From assembly GCA_964020085.1 (NCBI GenBank), contig OZ026604.1, positions 30,708,618-30,772,617 of the forward strand: DNA of 64,000 nt. Direction: 5' to 3'. The notes below the pieces were generated by a model that saw only the letters and a list, made by a program, of their open reading frames with translations, made no database searches and was not told the origin of the DNA. This document shows positions 18,701-33,000 of the stretch, in pieces. The DNA is from Micromussa lordhowensis. Lineage: Eukaryota; Cnidaria; Anthozoa; Scleractinia; Lobophylliidae. Within the stretch, counting starts at the first letter, position 1; the number at the start of each line of letters is the position of its first letter. A program made the translations under genes and the position numbers.

Positions 18701-18900
18701 NNNNNNNNNNNNNNNNNNNNNNNNNNNNNNNNNNNNNNNNNNNNNNNNNNNNNNNNNNNNNNNNNNNNNNNNNNNNNNNNNNNNNNNNNNNNNNNNNNNN
18801 NNNNNNNNNNNNNNNNNNNNNNNNNNNNNNNNNNNNNNNNNNNNNNNNNNNNNNNNNNNNNNNNNNNNNNNNNNNNNNNNNNNNNNNNNNNNNNNNNNNN
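18701..18900. other. Assembly gap (200 N)
   Basis: Exactly 200 N. A round number is usually a placeholder of unknown true size inserted by a scaffolder, so order, orientation and distance of the two sides are not established by sequence. Confidence 0.98.
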
Positions 18901-19339
18901 TACAATTTCCTTAAAGTGCCCACCTAGCAGAACATTTTGCTGCAAACCGCGCCTCTTAAAGTGCCCGTGAAGCCGAGCTATGTCAAATTTACCAAGGGGA
19001 CCCCCAGCGCGCGTTTTCTGAAATTCTGCAAAGTTGGGACCAGGGCAAACTACTGCAAAAAGAAGGCCAGAAAAAACACCCTGGCGCCAATGCCATGATG
19101 TCCTAACTTAAATTTCCTTTAAGTGCAAACCTAGCAGAACATTTTGCTGCAAACCGCGCCTCTTAAAGTGCCCGTGAAGCCGAGCTATGTCAAATTTGCC
19201 AAGGGGACCCCCAGCGCGCGTTTTCTGAAATTCTGCAAAGTTGGGACCAGGGCAAACTACTGCAAAAAGAAGGCCAGAAAAAACACCCTGGCGCCAATGC
19301 CATCATGTCCTAACTACAATTATCTTAAAGTGCCAACCT

Positions 19340-19830
19340 AGCAGAACATTTTGCTGCAAACCGCGCCTCTTAAAGTGCCCGTGAAGCCGAGCTATGTCAA
19401 ATTTGCCAAGGGGACCCCCAGCGCGCGTTTTCTGAAATTCTGCAAAGTTGGGACCAGGGCAAACTACTGCAAAAAGAAGGCCAGAAAAAACACCCTGGCG
19501 CCAATGCTATCATGTCGTAACTAAAATTTCCTTCAAGCGCGAACCTAGCAGAACATTTTGCTGCAAACCGCGCCTCTTAAAGTGCCCGTGAAGCCGAGCT
19601 ATGTCAAATTTGCCAAGGGGACCCCCAGCGCGCGTTTTCTGAAATTCTGCAAAGTTGGGACCAGGGCAAACTACTGCAAAAAGAAGGCCAGAAAAAACAC
19701 CCTGTCGCAAATGCCATGATGTCCTAACTAAAATTTCCTTTAAGTGCCAACCTAGCAGAACATTTTGCTGCAAACCGCGTCTCTTAAAGTGCCCGTGAAG
19801 CCGAGCTATGTCAAATTTGCCAAGGGGACC
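19340..19830. repeat. Higher-order duplication, copy A (828-bp period)
   Basis: About 490 bp essentially repeated 828 bp (4 x 207) further on, at ~20168-20658. Shared private variants include TGTCGTAACTAAAATTTCC, CAAGCGCGAACC, CCTGTCGCAAATGCCATGAT and the CGTCTCTTAAAG form of the core start. Confidence 0.8.
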
Positions 19831-20167
19831 CCCAGCGCGCGTTTTCTGAAATTCTGCAAAGTTGGGACCAGGGCAAACTACTGCAAAAAGAAGGCCAGAA
19901 AAAACACCCTGGCGCCAATGCCATCATGTCCTAACTAGAATTTCCTTGAAGTGCCAACCTAGCAGAACATTTTGCTGCAAACCGCGCCTCTTAAAGTGCC
20001 CGTGAAGCCGAGCTATGTCAAATTTGCCAAGGGGACCCCCAGCGCGCGTTTTCTGAAATTCTGCAAAGTTGGGACCAGGGCAAACTACTGCAAAAAGAAG
20101 GCCAAAAAAAACACCCTGGCGCCAATGCCATCATGTTTTAACTAAGATTTCCTTCAAGATCCAACCT

Positions 20168-20658
20168 AGCAGAACATTTTGCTGCAAACCGCGCCTCTTA
20201 AAGTGCCCGTGAAGCCGAGCTATGTCAAATTTGCCAAGGGGACCCCCAGCGCGCGTTTTCTGAAATTCTGCAAAGTTGGGACCAGGGCAAACTACTGCAA
20301 AAAGAAGGCCAGAAAAAACACCCTGGCGCCAATGCTATCATGTCGTAACTAAAATTTCCTTCAAGCGCGAACCTAGCAGAACATTTTGCTGCAAACCGCG
20401 CCTCTTAAAGTGCCCGTGAAGCCGAGCTATGTCAAATTTGCCAAGGGGACCCCCAGCGCGCGTTTTCTGAAATTCTGCAAAGTTGGGACCAGGGCAAACT
20501 ACTGCAAAAAGAAGGCCAGAAAAAACACCCTGTCGCAAATGCCATGATGTCCTAACTAAAATTTCCTTTAAGTGCCAACCTAGCAGAACATTTTGCTGCA
20601 AACCGCGTCTCTTAAAGTGCCCGTGAAGCCGAGCTATGTCAAATTTGCCAAGGGGACC
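20168..20658. repeat. Higher-order duplication, copy B (828-bp period)
   Basis: Partner of ~19340-19830. Identity breaks downstream at the AGCGCGAG variant near 20665 and upstream before the monomer carrying CAAGATCCAACC. Confidence 0.8.
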
Positions 20659-22660
20659 CCCAGCGCGAGTTTTCTGAAATTCTGCAAAGTTGGGACCAGG
20701 GCAAACTACTGCAAAAAGAAGGCCAGTAAAAACACCCTGGCGCCAATGCCATCATGTTATAACTAAGATTTCCTTAAAGATCCAACCTGGCAGAACATTT
20801 TGCTGCAAACCGCGCCTCTTAAAGTGCCCGTGAAGCCGAGCTATGTCAAATTTGTCAAGGGGACCCCCAGCGCGCGTTTTCTGAAATTCTGCAAAGTTGG
20901 GACCAGGGCAAACTACTGCAAAAAGAAGGCCAGAAAAAACACCCTGGCGCCAATGCTATCATGTCCTAACTACGGTTTCCTTGAAGTGCCAACTTAGCAA
21001 AACATTTTGCTGCAAACTGCGCCTCTTAAAGTGCCCGTGAAGCCGAGCTATGTCAAATTTGCCAAGGGGACCCCCAGCGCGCGTTTTCTGAAATTCTGCA
21101 AAGTTGGGACCAGGGCAAACTACTGCAAAAAGAAGGCCAGAAAACACACCCTGGCGCCAATGCCAACATGTTTAACTAAAATTTCCTTCAAGTGCCAACC
21201 TAGCAGAACATTTTGGTGCAAACTGCGCCTCTTAAAGTGCCCGTGAAGCCGAGCTATGTCAAATTTGCCAAGGGGACCCCCAGCGCGCGTTTTCTGAAAT
21301 TCTGCAAAGTTGGGACCAGGGCAAATTACTGCAAAAAGAAGGCCAGAAAAAACACCCTGGCGCCAATGCCAACATGTTTAACTAAAATTTCCTTCAAGTG
21401 CTAACCTAGCAGAACATTTTACTGCAAACCGCGCCTCTTAAAGTGCCCGTGAAGCCGAGCTATGTCAAATTTGCCAAGGGGACCCCCAGCGCGCGTTTTC
21501 TGAAATTCTGCAAAGTTGAGACCAGGGCAAACTACTGCAAAAAGAAGGCCAGAAAAAACACCCTGGCGCCAATGCCATCATGTCCTAACTACAATTTCCT
21601 TAAAGTGCCAACCTAGCAGAACATTTTGCTGCAAACCGCGCCTCTTAAAGTGCCCGTGAAGCCGAGCTATGTCAAATTTGCCAAGGGGACCCCCAGCGCG
21701 CGTTTTCTGAAATTCTGCAAAGTTGGGACCAGGGCAAACTACTGCAAAAAGAAGGCCAGAAAAAACACCCTGGCGCCAATGCCATCATGTGCTAACTAGG
21801 ATTTTCTTCAAGTGCCAACCTAGCAAAACATTTTGCTGCAAACCGCGCCTCTTAAAGTGCCCGTGAAGCCGAGCTATGTCAAATTTGCCAAGGGGACCCC
21901 CACCTCGCGTTTTCTGAAATTCTGCAAAGTTGGGACCAGGGCAAACTACTGCAAAAAAAAGGCCAGAAAAAACACCCTGGCGCCAATGCCATCATGTCCT
22001 AATTCAAATTTCCTTGAAGTGCTAACCTAGCAGAACATTTTACTGCAAACCGCGCCTCTTAAAGTGCCCGTGAAGCCGAGCTATGTCAAATTTGCCAAGG
22101 GGACCCCCAGCGCGCGTTTTCTGAAATTCTGCAAAGTTGAGACCAGGGCAAACTACTGCAAAAAGAAGGCCAGAAAAAACACCTTGGCGCCAATGCCATC
22201 ATGTCCTAACTACGATTTCCTTAAAGTGCCAACCTAGCAGAACATTTTGCTGCAAACCGCGCCTCTTAAAGTGCCCGTGAAGCCGAGCTATGTCAAATTT
22301 GCCAAGGGGACACCCAGCGCGCGTTTTCTGAAATTCTGCAAAGTTGGGACCAGGGCAAACTACTGCAAAAAGAAGGCCAGAAAAAACACCCTGGCGCCAA
22401 TGCCATCATGTCCTAACTAGAATTTTCTTGAAGTGCCAACCTAGCAGAACATTTTGCTGCAAACCGCGCCTCTTAAAGTGCCCGTGAAGCCGAGCTATGT
22501 CAAATTTGCCAAGGGGACCCCCAGCGCGCGTTTTCTGAAATTCTGCAAAGTTGGGACCAGGGCAAACTACTGCAAAAAGAAGGCCAGGAAAAACACCCTG
22601 GCGCCAATGCCATCATGTTATAACTAAGATTTCCTTAAAGATCCAACCTGGCAGAACATT

Positions 22661-23930
22661 TTGCTGCAAACCGCGCCTCTTAAAGTGCCCGTGAAGCCGA
22701 GCTATGTCAAATTTGCCAAGGGGACCCCCAGCGCGCGTTTTCTGAAATTCTGCAAAGTTGGGACCAGGGCAAACTACTGCAAAAAGAAGGCCAGAAAAAA
22801 CACCCTGGCGCCAATGCTATCATGTCCTAACTACGGTTTCCTTGAAGTGCCAACTTAGCAGAACATTTTGCTGCAAACCGCGCCTCTTAAAGTGCCCGTG
22901 AAGCCGAGCTATGTCAAATTTGCCAAGGGGACCCCCAGCGCGCGTTTTCTGAAATTCTGCAAAGTTGGGACCAGGGCAAACTACTGCAAAAAGAAGGCCA
23001 GAAAAAACACCCTGGCGCCAATGCCATCATGTCTTAACTAAAATTTCCTTGAAGTGCCAACCTAGCAGAACATTTTGCTGCAAACCGCGCCTCTTAAAGT
23101 GCCCGTGAAGCCGAGCTATGTCAAATTTGCCAAGGGGACCCCCAGCGCGCGTTTTCTGAAATTCTGCAAAGTTGGGACCAGGGCAAACTACTGCAAAAAG
23201 AAGGCCAGAAAAAACACCCTGGCGCCAATGCCATCATGTCCTAACAACGATTTTCTTGATGTGCCAACCTAGCAGAACATTTTGCTGCAAACCGCGCCTC
23301 TTAAAGTGCCCGTGAAGCCGAGCTATGTCAAATTTGCCAAGGGGACCCCCAGCGCGCGTTTTCTGAAATTCTGCAAAGTTGGGACCAGGGCAAACTACTG
23401 CAAAAAGAAGGCCAAAAAAAACACCCTGGCGCCAATGCCATCATGTCCTAACTAGGATTTCCTTGAAGTGCCAGCCTAGCAGAACATTTTGCTGCAATTG
23501 GCGCCTCTTAAAGTGCCCGTGAAGCCGAGCTGTGTCAAATTTGCCAAGGGGACCCCCAGCGCGCGTTTTCTGAAATTCTGCAAAGTTGGGACCAGGGCAA
23601 ACTACTGCAAAAAGAAGGCCAGAAAAAACACCCTGGCGCCAATGCCATCATGTCCTAACTAAAATTTTCTTAAAGTGCCAACCCAGCAAAACATTTTGCT
23701 GGAAACCGCGCCTCTTAAAGTGCCCGTGAAGCCGAGCTATGTCAAATTTGCCAAGGGGACCCCCAGCGCGCGTTTTCTGAAATTCTGCAAAGTTGGGACC
23801 AGGGCAAACTACTGCAAAAAGAAGGCCAAAAAAACACCCTGGCGCCAATGCCATCATGTCCTAACTACAATTATCTTAAAGTGCCAACCTAGCAGAACAT
23901 TTTGCTTGAAACCGCGCCTCTTAAAGTGCC
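22661..23930. repeat. Higher-order block, copy A (3,104-bp period)
   Basis: Six consecutive monomers with private variants in fixed order: ACTACGGTTTCC, a TCTTAACTAAAATTT unit, a CAACGATTTTCTTGATGTG unit, a CTGCAATTGGCGCC plus GCTGTGTC unit, an AACCCAGCAAAAC unit, then ACTACAATTATC. The same order recurs 3,104 bp later (15 monomers minus one base). Confidence 0.8.
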
Positions 23931-25764
23931 CGTGAAGCCGAGCTATGTCAAATTTGCCAAGGGGACCCCCAGCGCGCGTTTTCTGAAATTCTGCAAAGTT
24001 GGGACCAGGGCAAACTACTGCAAAAAGAAGGCCAGGAAAAACACCCTGGCGCCAATGCCATCATGTTCTTACTAAGATTTCCTTAAAGATCCAACCTAGC
24101 AGAACATTTTGCTGCAAACCGCGCCTCTTAAAGTGCCCGTGAAGCCGAGCTATGTCAAATTTGCCAAGGGGACCCCCAGCGCGCGTTTTCTGAAATTCTG
24201 CAAAGTTGGGACCAGGGCAAACTACTGCAAAAAGAAGGCCAGAAAAAACACCCTGGCGCCAATGCTATCATGTCCTAACTACGGTTTCCTTGAAGTGCCA
24301 ACTTAGCAGAACATTTTGCTGCAAACCGCGCCTCTTAAAGTGCCCGTGAAGCCGAGCTATGTCAAATTTGCCAAGGGGACCCCCAGCGCGCGTTTTCTGA
24401 AATTCTGCAAAGTTGGGACCAGGGCAAACTACTGCAAAAAGAAGGCCAGAAAAAACACCCTGGCGCCAATGCCATCATGTCTTAACTAAAATTTCCTTGA
24501 AGTGCCAACCTAGCAGAACATTTTGCTGCAAACCGCGCCTCTTAAAGTGCCCGTGAAGCCGAGCTATGTCAAATTTGCCAAGGGGACCCCCAGCGCGCGT
24601 TTTCTGAAATTCTGCAAAGTTGGGACCAGGGCAAACTACTGCAAAAAGAAGGCCAGGAAAAACACCCTGGCGCCAATGCCATCATGTTCTTACTAAGATT
24701 TCCTTAAAGATCCAACCTAGCAGAACATTTTGCTGCAAACCGCGCCTCTTAAAGTGCCCGTGAAGCCGAGCTATGTCAAATTTGCCAAGGGGACCCCCAG
24801 CGCGAGTTTTCTGAAATTCTGCAAAGTTGGGACCAGGGCAAACTACTGCAAAAAGAAGGCCAGAAAAAACACCCTGGCGCCAATGCCATCATGTCCTAAC
24901 TAAAATTTCCTTGAAGTGGCAACCTAGCAGAACATTTTGCTGCAAACCGCGCCTCTTAAAGTGCCCGTGAAGCCGAGCTATGTCAAATTTGCCAAGGGGA
25001 CCCCCAGCGCGCGTTTTCTGAAATTCTGCAAAGTTGGGACCAGGGCAAACTACTGCAAAAAGAAGGCCAGGAAAAACACCCTGGCGCCAATGCCATCATG
25101 TTCTAACTAAGATTTCCTTGAAGATCCAACCTAGCAGAACATTTTGCTGCAAACCGCGCCTCTTAAAGTGCCCGTGAAGCCGAGCTATGTCAAATTTGCC
25201 AAGGGGACCCCCAGCGCGCGTTTTCTGAAATTCTGCAAAGTTGGGACCAGGGCAAACTACTGCAAAAAGAAGGCCAGAAAAAACACTCTGGCGCCAATGC
25301 TATCATGTCCTAACTACGGCTTCCTTGAAGTGCCAACTTAGCAGAACATTTTGCTGCAAACCGCGCCTCTTAAAGTGCCCGTGAAGCCGAGCTATGTCAA
25401 ATTTGCCAAGGGGACCCCCAGCGCGCGTTTTCTGAAATTCTGCAAAGTTGGGACCAGGGCAAACTACTGCAAAAAGAAGGCCAGAAAAAACACCCTGGCG
25501 CCAATGCCATCATGTCTTAACTAAAATTTCCTTGAAGTGCCAACCTAGCAGAACATTTTGCTGCAAACCGCGCCTCTTAAAGTGCCCGTGAAGCCGAGCT
25601 ATGTCAAATTTGCCAAGGGGACCCCCAGCGCGCGTTTTCTGAAATTCTGCAAAGTTGGGACCAGGGCAAACTACTGCAAAAAGAAGGCCAGGAAAAACAC
25701 CCTGGCGCCAATGCCATCATGTTCTTACTAAGATTTCCTTAAAGATCCAACCTAGCAGAACATT

Positions 25765-27034
25765 TTGCTGCAAACCGCGCCTCTTAAAGTGCCCGTGAAG
25801 CCGAGCTATGTCAAATTTGCCAAGGGGACCCCCAGCGCGCGTTTTCTGAAATTCTGCAAAGTTGGGACCAGGGCAAACTACTGCAAAAAGAAGGCCAGAA
25901 AAAACACCCTGGCGCCAATGCTATCATGTCCTAACTACGGTTTCCTTGAAGTGCCAACTTAGCAGAACATTTTGCTGCAAACCGCGCCTCTTAAAGTGCC
26001 AGTGAAGCCGAGCTATGTCAAATTTGCCAAGGGGACCCCCAGCGCGCGTTTTCTGAAATTCTGCAAAGTTGGGACCAGGGCAAACTACTGCAAAAAGAAG
26101 GCCAGAAAAAACACCCTGGCGCCAATGCCATCATGTCTTAACTAAAATTTCCTTGAAGTGCCAACCTAGCAGAACATTTTGCTGCAAACCGCGCCTCTTA
26201 AAGTGCCCGTGAAGCCGAGCTATGTCAAATTTGCCAAGGGGACCCCCAGCGCGCGTTTTCTGAAATTCTGCAAAGTTGGGACCAGGGCAAACTACTGCAA
26301 AAAGAAGGCCAGAAAAAACACCCTGGCGCCAATGCCATCATGTCCTAACAAGGATTTTCTTGATGTGCCAACCTAGCAGAACATTTTGCTGCAAACCGCG
26401 CCTCTTAAAGTGCCCGTGAAGCCGAGCTATGTCAAATTTGCCAAGGGGACCCCCAGCGCGCGTTTTCTGAAATTCTGCAAAGTTGGGACCAGGGCAAACT
26501 ACTGCAAAAAGAAGGCAAAAAAAAACACCCTGGCGCCAATGCCATCATGTCCTAACTAGGATTTCCTTGAAGTGCCAGCCTAGCAGAACATTTTGCTGCA
26601 ATTGGCGCCTCTTAAAGTGCCCGTGAAGCCGAGCTGTGTCAAATTTGCCAAGGGGACCCCCAGCGCGCGTTTTCTGAAATTCTGCAAAGTTGGGACCAGG
26701 GCAAACTACTGCAAAAAGAAGGCCAGAAAAAACACCCTGGCGCCAATGCCATCATGTCGTAACTAAAATTTTCTTAAAGTGCCAACCCAGCAAAACATTT
26801 TGCTGGAAACCGCGCCTCTTAAAGTGCCCGTGAAGCCGAGCTATGTCAAATTTGCCAAGGGGACCCCCAGCGCGCGTTTTCTGAAATTCTGCAAAGTTGG
26901 GACCAGGGCAAACTACTGCAAAAAGAAGGCCAAAAAAACACCCTGGCGCCAATGCCATCATGTCCTAACTACAATTATCTTAAAGTGCCAACCTAGCAGA
27001 ACATTTTGCTGCAAACCGCGCCTCTTAAAGTGCC
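25765..27034. repeat. Higher-order block, copy B (3,104-bp period)
   Basis: Partner of 22661-23930 with the same monomer order and a few private changes (for example AACAAGGATTTTC instead of AACAACGATTTTC). The AATTGGCGCC/GCTGTGTC monomer also occurs at ~28250 and ~33630, so related blocks exist further on. Confidence 0.8.
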
Positions 27035-30000
27035 CGTGAAGCCGAGCTATGTCAAATTTGCCAAGGGGACCCCCAGCGCGCGTTTTCTGAAATTCTGCAA
27101 AGTTGGGACCAGGGCAAACTACTGCAAAAAGAAGGCCAGAAAAAACACCCTGGCGCCAATGCCATCATGTCCTAACTAGGATTTCCTTGAAGTGCCAACC
27201 TAGCAGAACATTTTGCTGGAAACCGCGTCTCTTAAAGTGCCCGTGAAGCCGAGCTATGTCAAATTTGCCAAGGGGACACCCAGCGCGCGTTTTCTGAAAT
27301 TCTGCAAAGTTGGGACCAGGGCAAACTACTGCAAAAAGAAGGCCAGAAAAAACACCCTGGCGCCAATGCCATCATGTCCTAACTAGAATTACCTTGAAGT
27401 GCCAACCGAGCAGAACATTTTGCTGCAAACCGCGCCTCTTAAAGTGCCCGTGAAGCCGAGCTATGTCAAATTTGCCAAGGGGACCCCCAGCGCGCGTTTT
27501 CTGAAATTCTGCAAAGTTGGGACCAGGGCAAACTACTGCAAAAAGAAGGCCAGGAAAAACACCCTGGCGCCAATGCCATCATGTTCTAACTAAGATTTCC
27601 TTGAAGATCCAACCTAGCAAAACATTTTGCTGCAAACCGCGCCTCTTAAAGTGCCCGTGAAGCCGAGCTATGTCAAATTTGCCAAGGGGACCCCCAGCGC
27701 GCGTTTTCTGAAATTCTGCAAAGTTGGGACCAGGGCAAACTACTGCAAAAAGAAGGCCAGAAAAAACACCCTGGCGCCAATGCTATCATGTCCTAACTAC
27801 GGTTTCCTTGAAGTGCCAACTTAGCAGAACATTTTGCTGCAAACCGCGCCTCTTAAAGTGCCCGTGAAGCCGAGCTATGTCAAATTTGCCAAGGGGACCC
27901 CCAGCGCGCGTTTTCTGAAATTCTGCAAAGTTGGGACCAGGGCAAACTACTGCAAAAAGAAGGCCAGAAAAAACACCCTGGCGCCAATGCCATCATGTCC
28001 TAACAAGGATTTTCTTGATTTGCCAACCTAGCAGAACATTTTGCTGCAAACCGCGCCTCTTAAAGTGCCCGTGAAGCCGAGCTATGTCAAATTTGCCAAG
28101 GGGACCCCCAGCGCGCGTTTTCTGAAATTCTGCAAAGTTGGGACCAGGGCAAACTTCTGCAAAAAGAAGGCCAAAAAAAACACCCTGGCGCCAATGCCAT
28201 CATGTCCTAACTAGGATTTCCTTGAAGTGCCAGCCTAGCAAAACATTTTGCTGCAATTGGCGCCTCTTAAAGTGCCCGTGAAGCCGAGCTGTGTCAAATT
28301 TGCCAAGGGGACCCCCAGCGCGCGTTTTCTGAAATTCTGCAAAGTTGGGACCAGGGCAAACTACTGCAAAAAGAAGGCCAGAAAACACACCCTGGCGCCA
28401 ATGCCATCATGTCCTAACTAAAATTTTCTTAAAGTGCCAACCCAGCAAAACATTTTGCTGCAAACCGCGCCTCTTAAAGTGCCCGTGAAGCCGAGCTATG
28501 TCAAATTTGCCAAGGGGACCCCCAGCGCGCGTTTTCTGAAATTCTGCAAAGTTGGGACCAGGGCAAACTACTGCAAAAAGAAGGCCAGAAAAAACACCCT
28601 GGCGCCAATGCCATCATGTCCTAACTAACATTTCCTTGAAGTGCCAACCTAGCAGAACATTTTGCTGCAAACCGCGCCTCTTAAAGTGCGCGTGAAGCCG
28701 AGCTATGTCAAATTTACCAAGGGGACCCCCAGCGCGCGTTTTCTGAAATTCTGCAAAGTTGGGACCAGGGCAAACTACTGCAAAAAGAAGGCCAGAAAAA
28801 ACACCCTGGCGCCAATGCCATCATGTTTTAACTACAATTTCCTTGAAGTGCCAACCTAGCAGAACATTTTGCTGCAAACCGCGCCTCTTAAAGTGCCCGT
28901 GAAGCCGAGCTATGTCAAATTTGCCAAGGGGACCCCCAGCGCGCGTTTTCTGAACTTCTGCAAAGTTGGGACCAGGGCAAACTACTGCGAAAAGAAGGTA
29001 AGAAAAAACACCCTGGCGCCAATGCCATCATGTCTTAACTAAAATTTTCTTGAAGTGCCAACCTAGCAGAACATTTTGCTGCAAACCGCGCCTCTTAAAG
29101 TGCCCGTGAAGCCGAGCTATGTCAAATTTGCCAAGGGGACCCCCAGCGCGCGTTTTCTGAAATTCTGCAAAGTTGGGACCAGGGCAAACTACTGCAATAA
29201 GAAGGCCAGAAAAAACACCCTGGCGCCAATGCCATCATGTCCTAACTAAAATTTCCTTGAAGTGCTAACCTAGCAGAACATTTTACTGCAAACCGCGCCT
29301 CTTAAAGTGCCCGTGAAGCCGAGCTATGTCAAATTTGCCAAGGGGACCCCCAGCGCGCGTTTTCTGAAATTCTGCAAAGTTGAGACCAGGGCAAACTACT
29401 GCAAAAAGAAGGCCGAAAAAAACACCCTGGCGCCAATGCCATCATGTCCTAACTACAATTTCCTTAAAGTGCCAACCTAGCAGAACATTTTGCTGCAAAC
29501 CGCGCCCCTTAAAGTGCCCGTGAAGCCGAGCTATGGCAAATTTGCCAAGGGGACACCCAGCGCGCGTTTTCTGAAATTCTGCAAAGTTGGGACCAGGGCA
29601 AACTACTGCAAAAAGAAGGCCAGAAAAAACACCCTGGCGCCAATGCCATCATGTCCTAACTAGAATTTCCTTGAAGTGCCAACCTAGCAGAACATTTTGC
29701 TGCAAACCGCGCCTCTTAAAGTGCCCGTGAAGCCGAGCTATGTCAAATTTGCCAAGGGGACCCCCAGCGCGCGTTTTCTGAAATTCTGCAAAGTTGGGAC
29801 CAGGGCAAACTACTGCAAAAAGAAGGCCAGAAAAAACACCCTGGCGCCAATGCTATCATGTCCTAACTACGGTTTCCTTGAAGTGCCAACTTAGCAGAAC
29901 ATTTTGCTGCAAACCGCGCCTCTTAAAGTGCCCGTGAAGCCGAGCTATGTCAAATTTGCCAAGGGGACCCCCAGCGCGCGTTTTCTGAAATTCTGCAAAG

Positions 30001-33000
30001 TTGGGACCAGGGCAAACTACTGCAAAAAGAAGGCCAGAAAAAACACCCTGGCGCCAATGCCATCATGTCTTAACTAAAATTTCCTTGAAGTGCCAACCTA
30101 GCAGAACATTTTGCTGCAAACCGCGCCTCTTAAAGTGCCCGTGAAGCCGAGCTATGTCAAATTTGCCAAGGGGACCCCCAGCGCGCGTTTTCTGAAATTC
30201 TGCAAAGTTGGGACCAGGGCAAACTACTGCAAAAAGAAGGCCAGAAAAAACACCCTGGCGCCAATGCCATCATGTCCTAACAACGATTTTCTTGATGTGC
30301 CAACCTAGCAGAACATTTTGCTGCAAACCGCGCCTCTTAAAGTGCCCGTGAAGCCGAGCTATGTCAAATTTGCCAAGGGGACCCCCAGCGCGCGTTTTCT
30401 GAAATTCTGCAAAGTTGGGACCAGGGCAAACTACTGCAAAAAGAAGGCCAGAAAAAACACCCTGGCGCCAATGTTATCATGTCCTAACTAACATTTCCTT
30501 GAAGTGCCAACCTAGCAGAACATTTTGTAGCAAACCGCGCCTCTTAAAGTGCCCGTGAAGCCGAGCTATGTCAAATTTACCAAGGGGACCCCCAGCGCGC
30601 GTTTTCTGAAATTCTGCAAAGTTGGGACCAGGGCAAACTACTGCAAAAAGAAGGCCAGAAAAAACACCCTGGCGCCAATGCCATCATGTCCTAACTACAA
30701 TTTCCTTAAAGTGCCAACCTAGCAGAACATTTTGCTGCAAACCGCGCCTCTTAAAGTGCCCGTGAAGCCGAGCTATGTCAAATTTGCCAAGGGGACCCCC
30801 AGCGCGCGTTTTCTGAAATTCTGCAAAGTTGGGACCAGGGCAAACTACTGCGAAAAGAAGGTAAGAAAAAACACGCTGGCGCCAATGCCATCATGTCTTA
30901 ACTAAAATTTTCTTGAAGTGCCAACCTTGCAGAACATTTTGCTGCAAACCGCGCCTCTTAAAGTGCCCGTGAAGCCGAGCTATGTCAAATTTGCCAAGGG
31001 GACCCCCAGCGCGCGTTTTCTGAAATTCTGCAAAGTTGGGACCAGGGCAAACTACTGCAAAAAGAAGGCCAGAAAAAACACCCTGGCGCCAATGCCATCA
31101 TGTCCTAACTAAAATTTCCTTAAAGTGCTAACCTAGCAGAACATTTTACTGCAAACCGCGCCTCTTAAAGTGCCCGTGAAGCCGAGCTATGTCAAATTTG
31201 CCAAGGGGACCCCCAGCGCGCGTTTTCTGAAATTCTGCAAAGTTGAGACCAGGGCAAACTACTGCAAAAAGAAGGCCAGAAAAAACACCCTGGCGCCAAT
31301 GCCATCATGTCCTAACTACAATTTCCTTAAAGTGCCAACCTAGCAGAACATTTTGCTGCAAACCGCGCCTCTTAAAGTGCCCGTGAAGCCGAGCTATGTC
31401 AAATTTGCCAAGGGGACCCCCAGCGCGCGTTTTCTGAAATTCTGCAAAGTTGGGACCAGGGCAAACTACTGCAAAAAGAAGGCCAGAAAAAACACCCTGG
31501 CGCCAATGCGATCATGTGCTAACTAGAATTTTCTTCAAGTGCCAACCTAGCAAAACATTTTGCTGCAAACCGCGCCTCTTAAAGTGCCCGTGAAGCCGAG
31601 CTATGTCAAATTTGCCAAGGGGACCCCCAGCGCGCGTTTTCTGAAATTCTGCAAAGTTGGGACCAGGGCAAACTACTGCAAAAAAAAGGCCAGAAAAAAC
31701 ACCCTGGCGCCAATGCCATCATGTCCTAATTCAAATTTGCTTGAAGTGCTAACCTAGCAGAACATTTTACTGCAAACCGCGCCTCTTAAAGTGCCCGTGA
31801 AGCCGAGCTATGTCAAATTTGCCAAGGGGACCCCCAGCGCGCGTTTTCTGAAATTCTGCAAAGTTGAGACCAGGGCAAACTACTGCAAAAAGAAGGCCAG
31901 AAAAAACACCCTGGCGCCAATGCCATCATGTCCTAACTACGATTTCCTTAAAGTGCCAACCTAGCAAAACATTTTGCTGCAAACCGTGCCTCTTAAAGTG
32001 CCCGTGAAGCCGAGCTATGTCAAATTTGCCAAGGGGACACCCAGCGCGCGTTTTCTGAAATTCTGCAAAGTTGGGACCAGGCAAACTACTGCAAAAAGAA
32101 GGCCAGAAAAAACACCTTGGCGCCAATGCTATCATGTCCTAACTACGGTTTCCTTGAAGCGCCAACTTAGCAGAACATTTTGCTGCAAACCGCGCCTCTT
32201 AAAGTGCCCGTGAAGCCGAGCTATGTCAAATTTGCCAAGGGGACCCCCAGCGCGCGTTTTCTGAAATTCAGCAAAGTTGGGACCAGGGCAAACTACTGCA
32301 AAAAGAAGGCCAGAAAAAACACCCTGGCGCCAATGCCATCATGTCTTAACTAAAATTTCCTTGAAGTGCCAACCTAGCAGAACATTTTGCTGCAAACCGC
32401 GCCTCTTAAAGTGCCCGTGAAGCCGAGCTATGTCAAATTTACCAAGGGGAACCCCAGCGCGCGTTTTCTGAAATTCTGCAAAGTTGGGACCAGGGCAAAC
32501 TACTGCAAAAAGAAGGCCAGAAAAAACACCCTGGCGCCAATGCTATCATGTCCTAACTAAAATTTCCTTGAAGTGCCAACCTAGCAGAACATTTTGCTGC
32601 AAACCGCGCCTCTTAAAGTGCCCGTGAAGCCGAGCTATGTCAAATTTGCCAAGGGGACCCCCAGCGCGCGTTTTCTGAAATTCTGCAAAGTTGGGACCAG
32701 GGCAAACTACTGCAAAAAGAAGGCCAAAAAAACACCCTGGCGCCAATGCCATCATGTCCTAACTACAATTATCTTAAAGTGCCAACCTAGCAGAACATTT
32801 TGCTGCAAACCGCGCCTCTTAAAGTGCCCGTGAAGCCGAGCTATGTCAAATTTGCCAAGGGGACCCCCAGCGCGCGTTTTCTGAAATTCTGCAAAGTTGG
32901 GACCAGGGCAAACTACTGCAAAAAGAAGGCCAGAAAAGACACCCTGGCGCCAATGCCATCATGTCCTAACTAGGATTTCCTTGAAGTGCCAATCTAGCAG

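Noticed and set aside
18415..18945. ORFs running into the N gap on either strand
   Set aside because: They are read through undefined bases; only the FKBP frame is supported.
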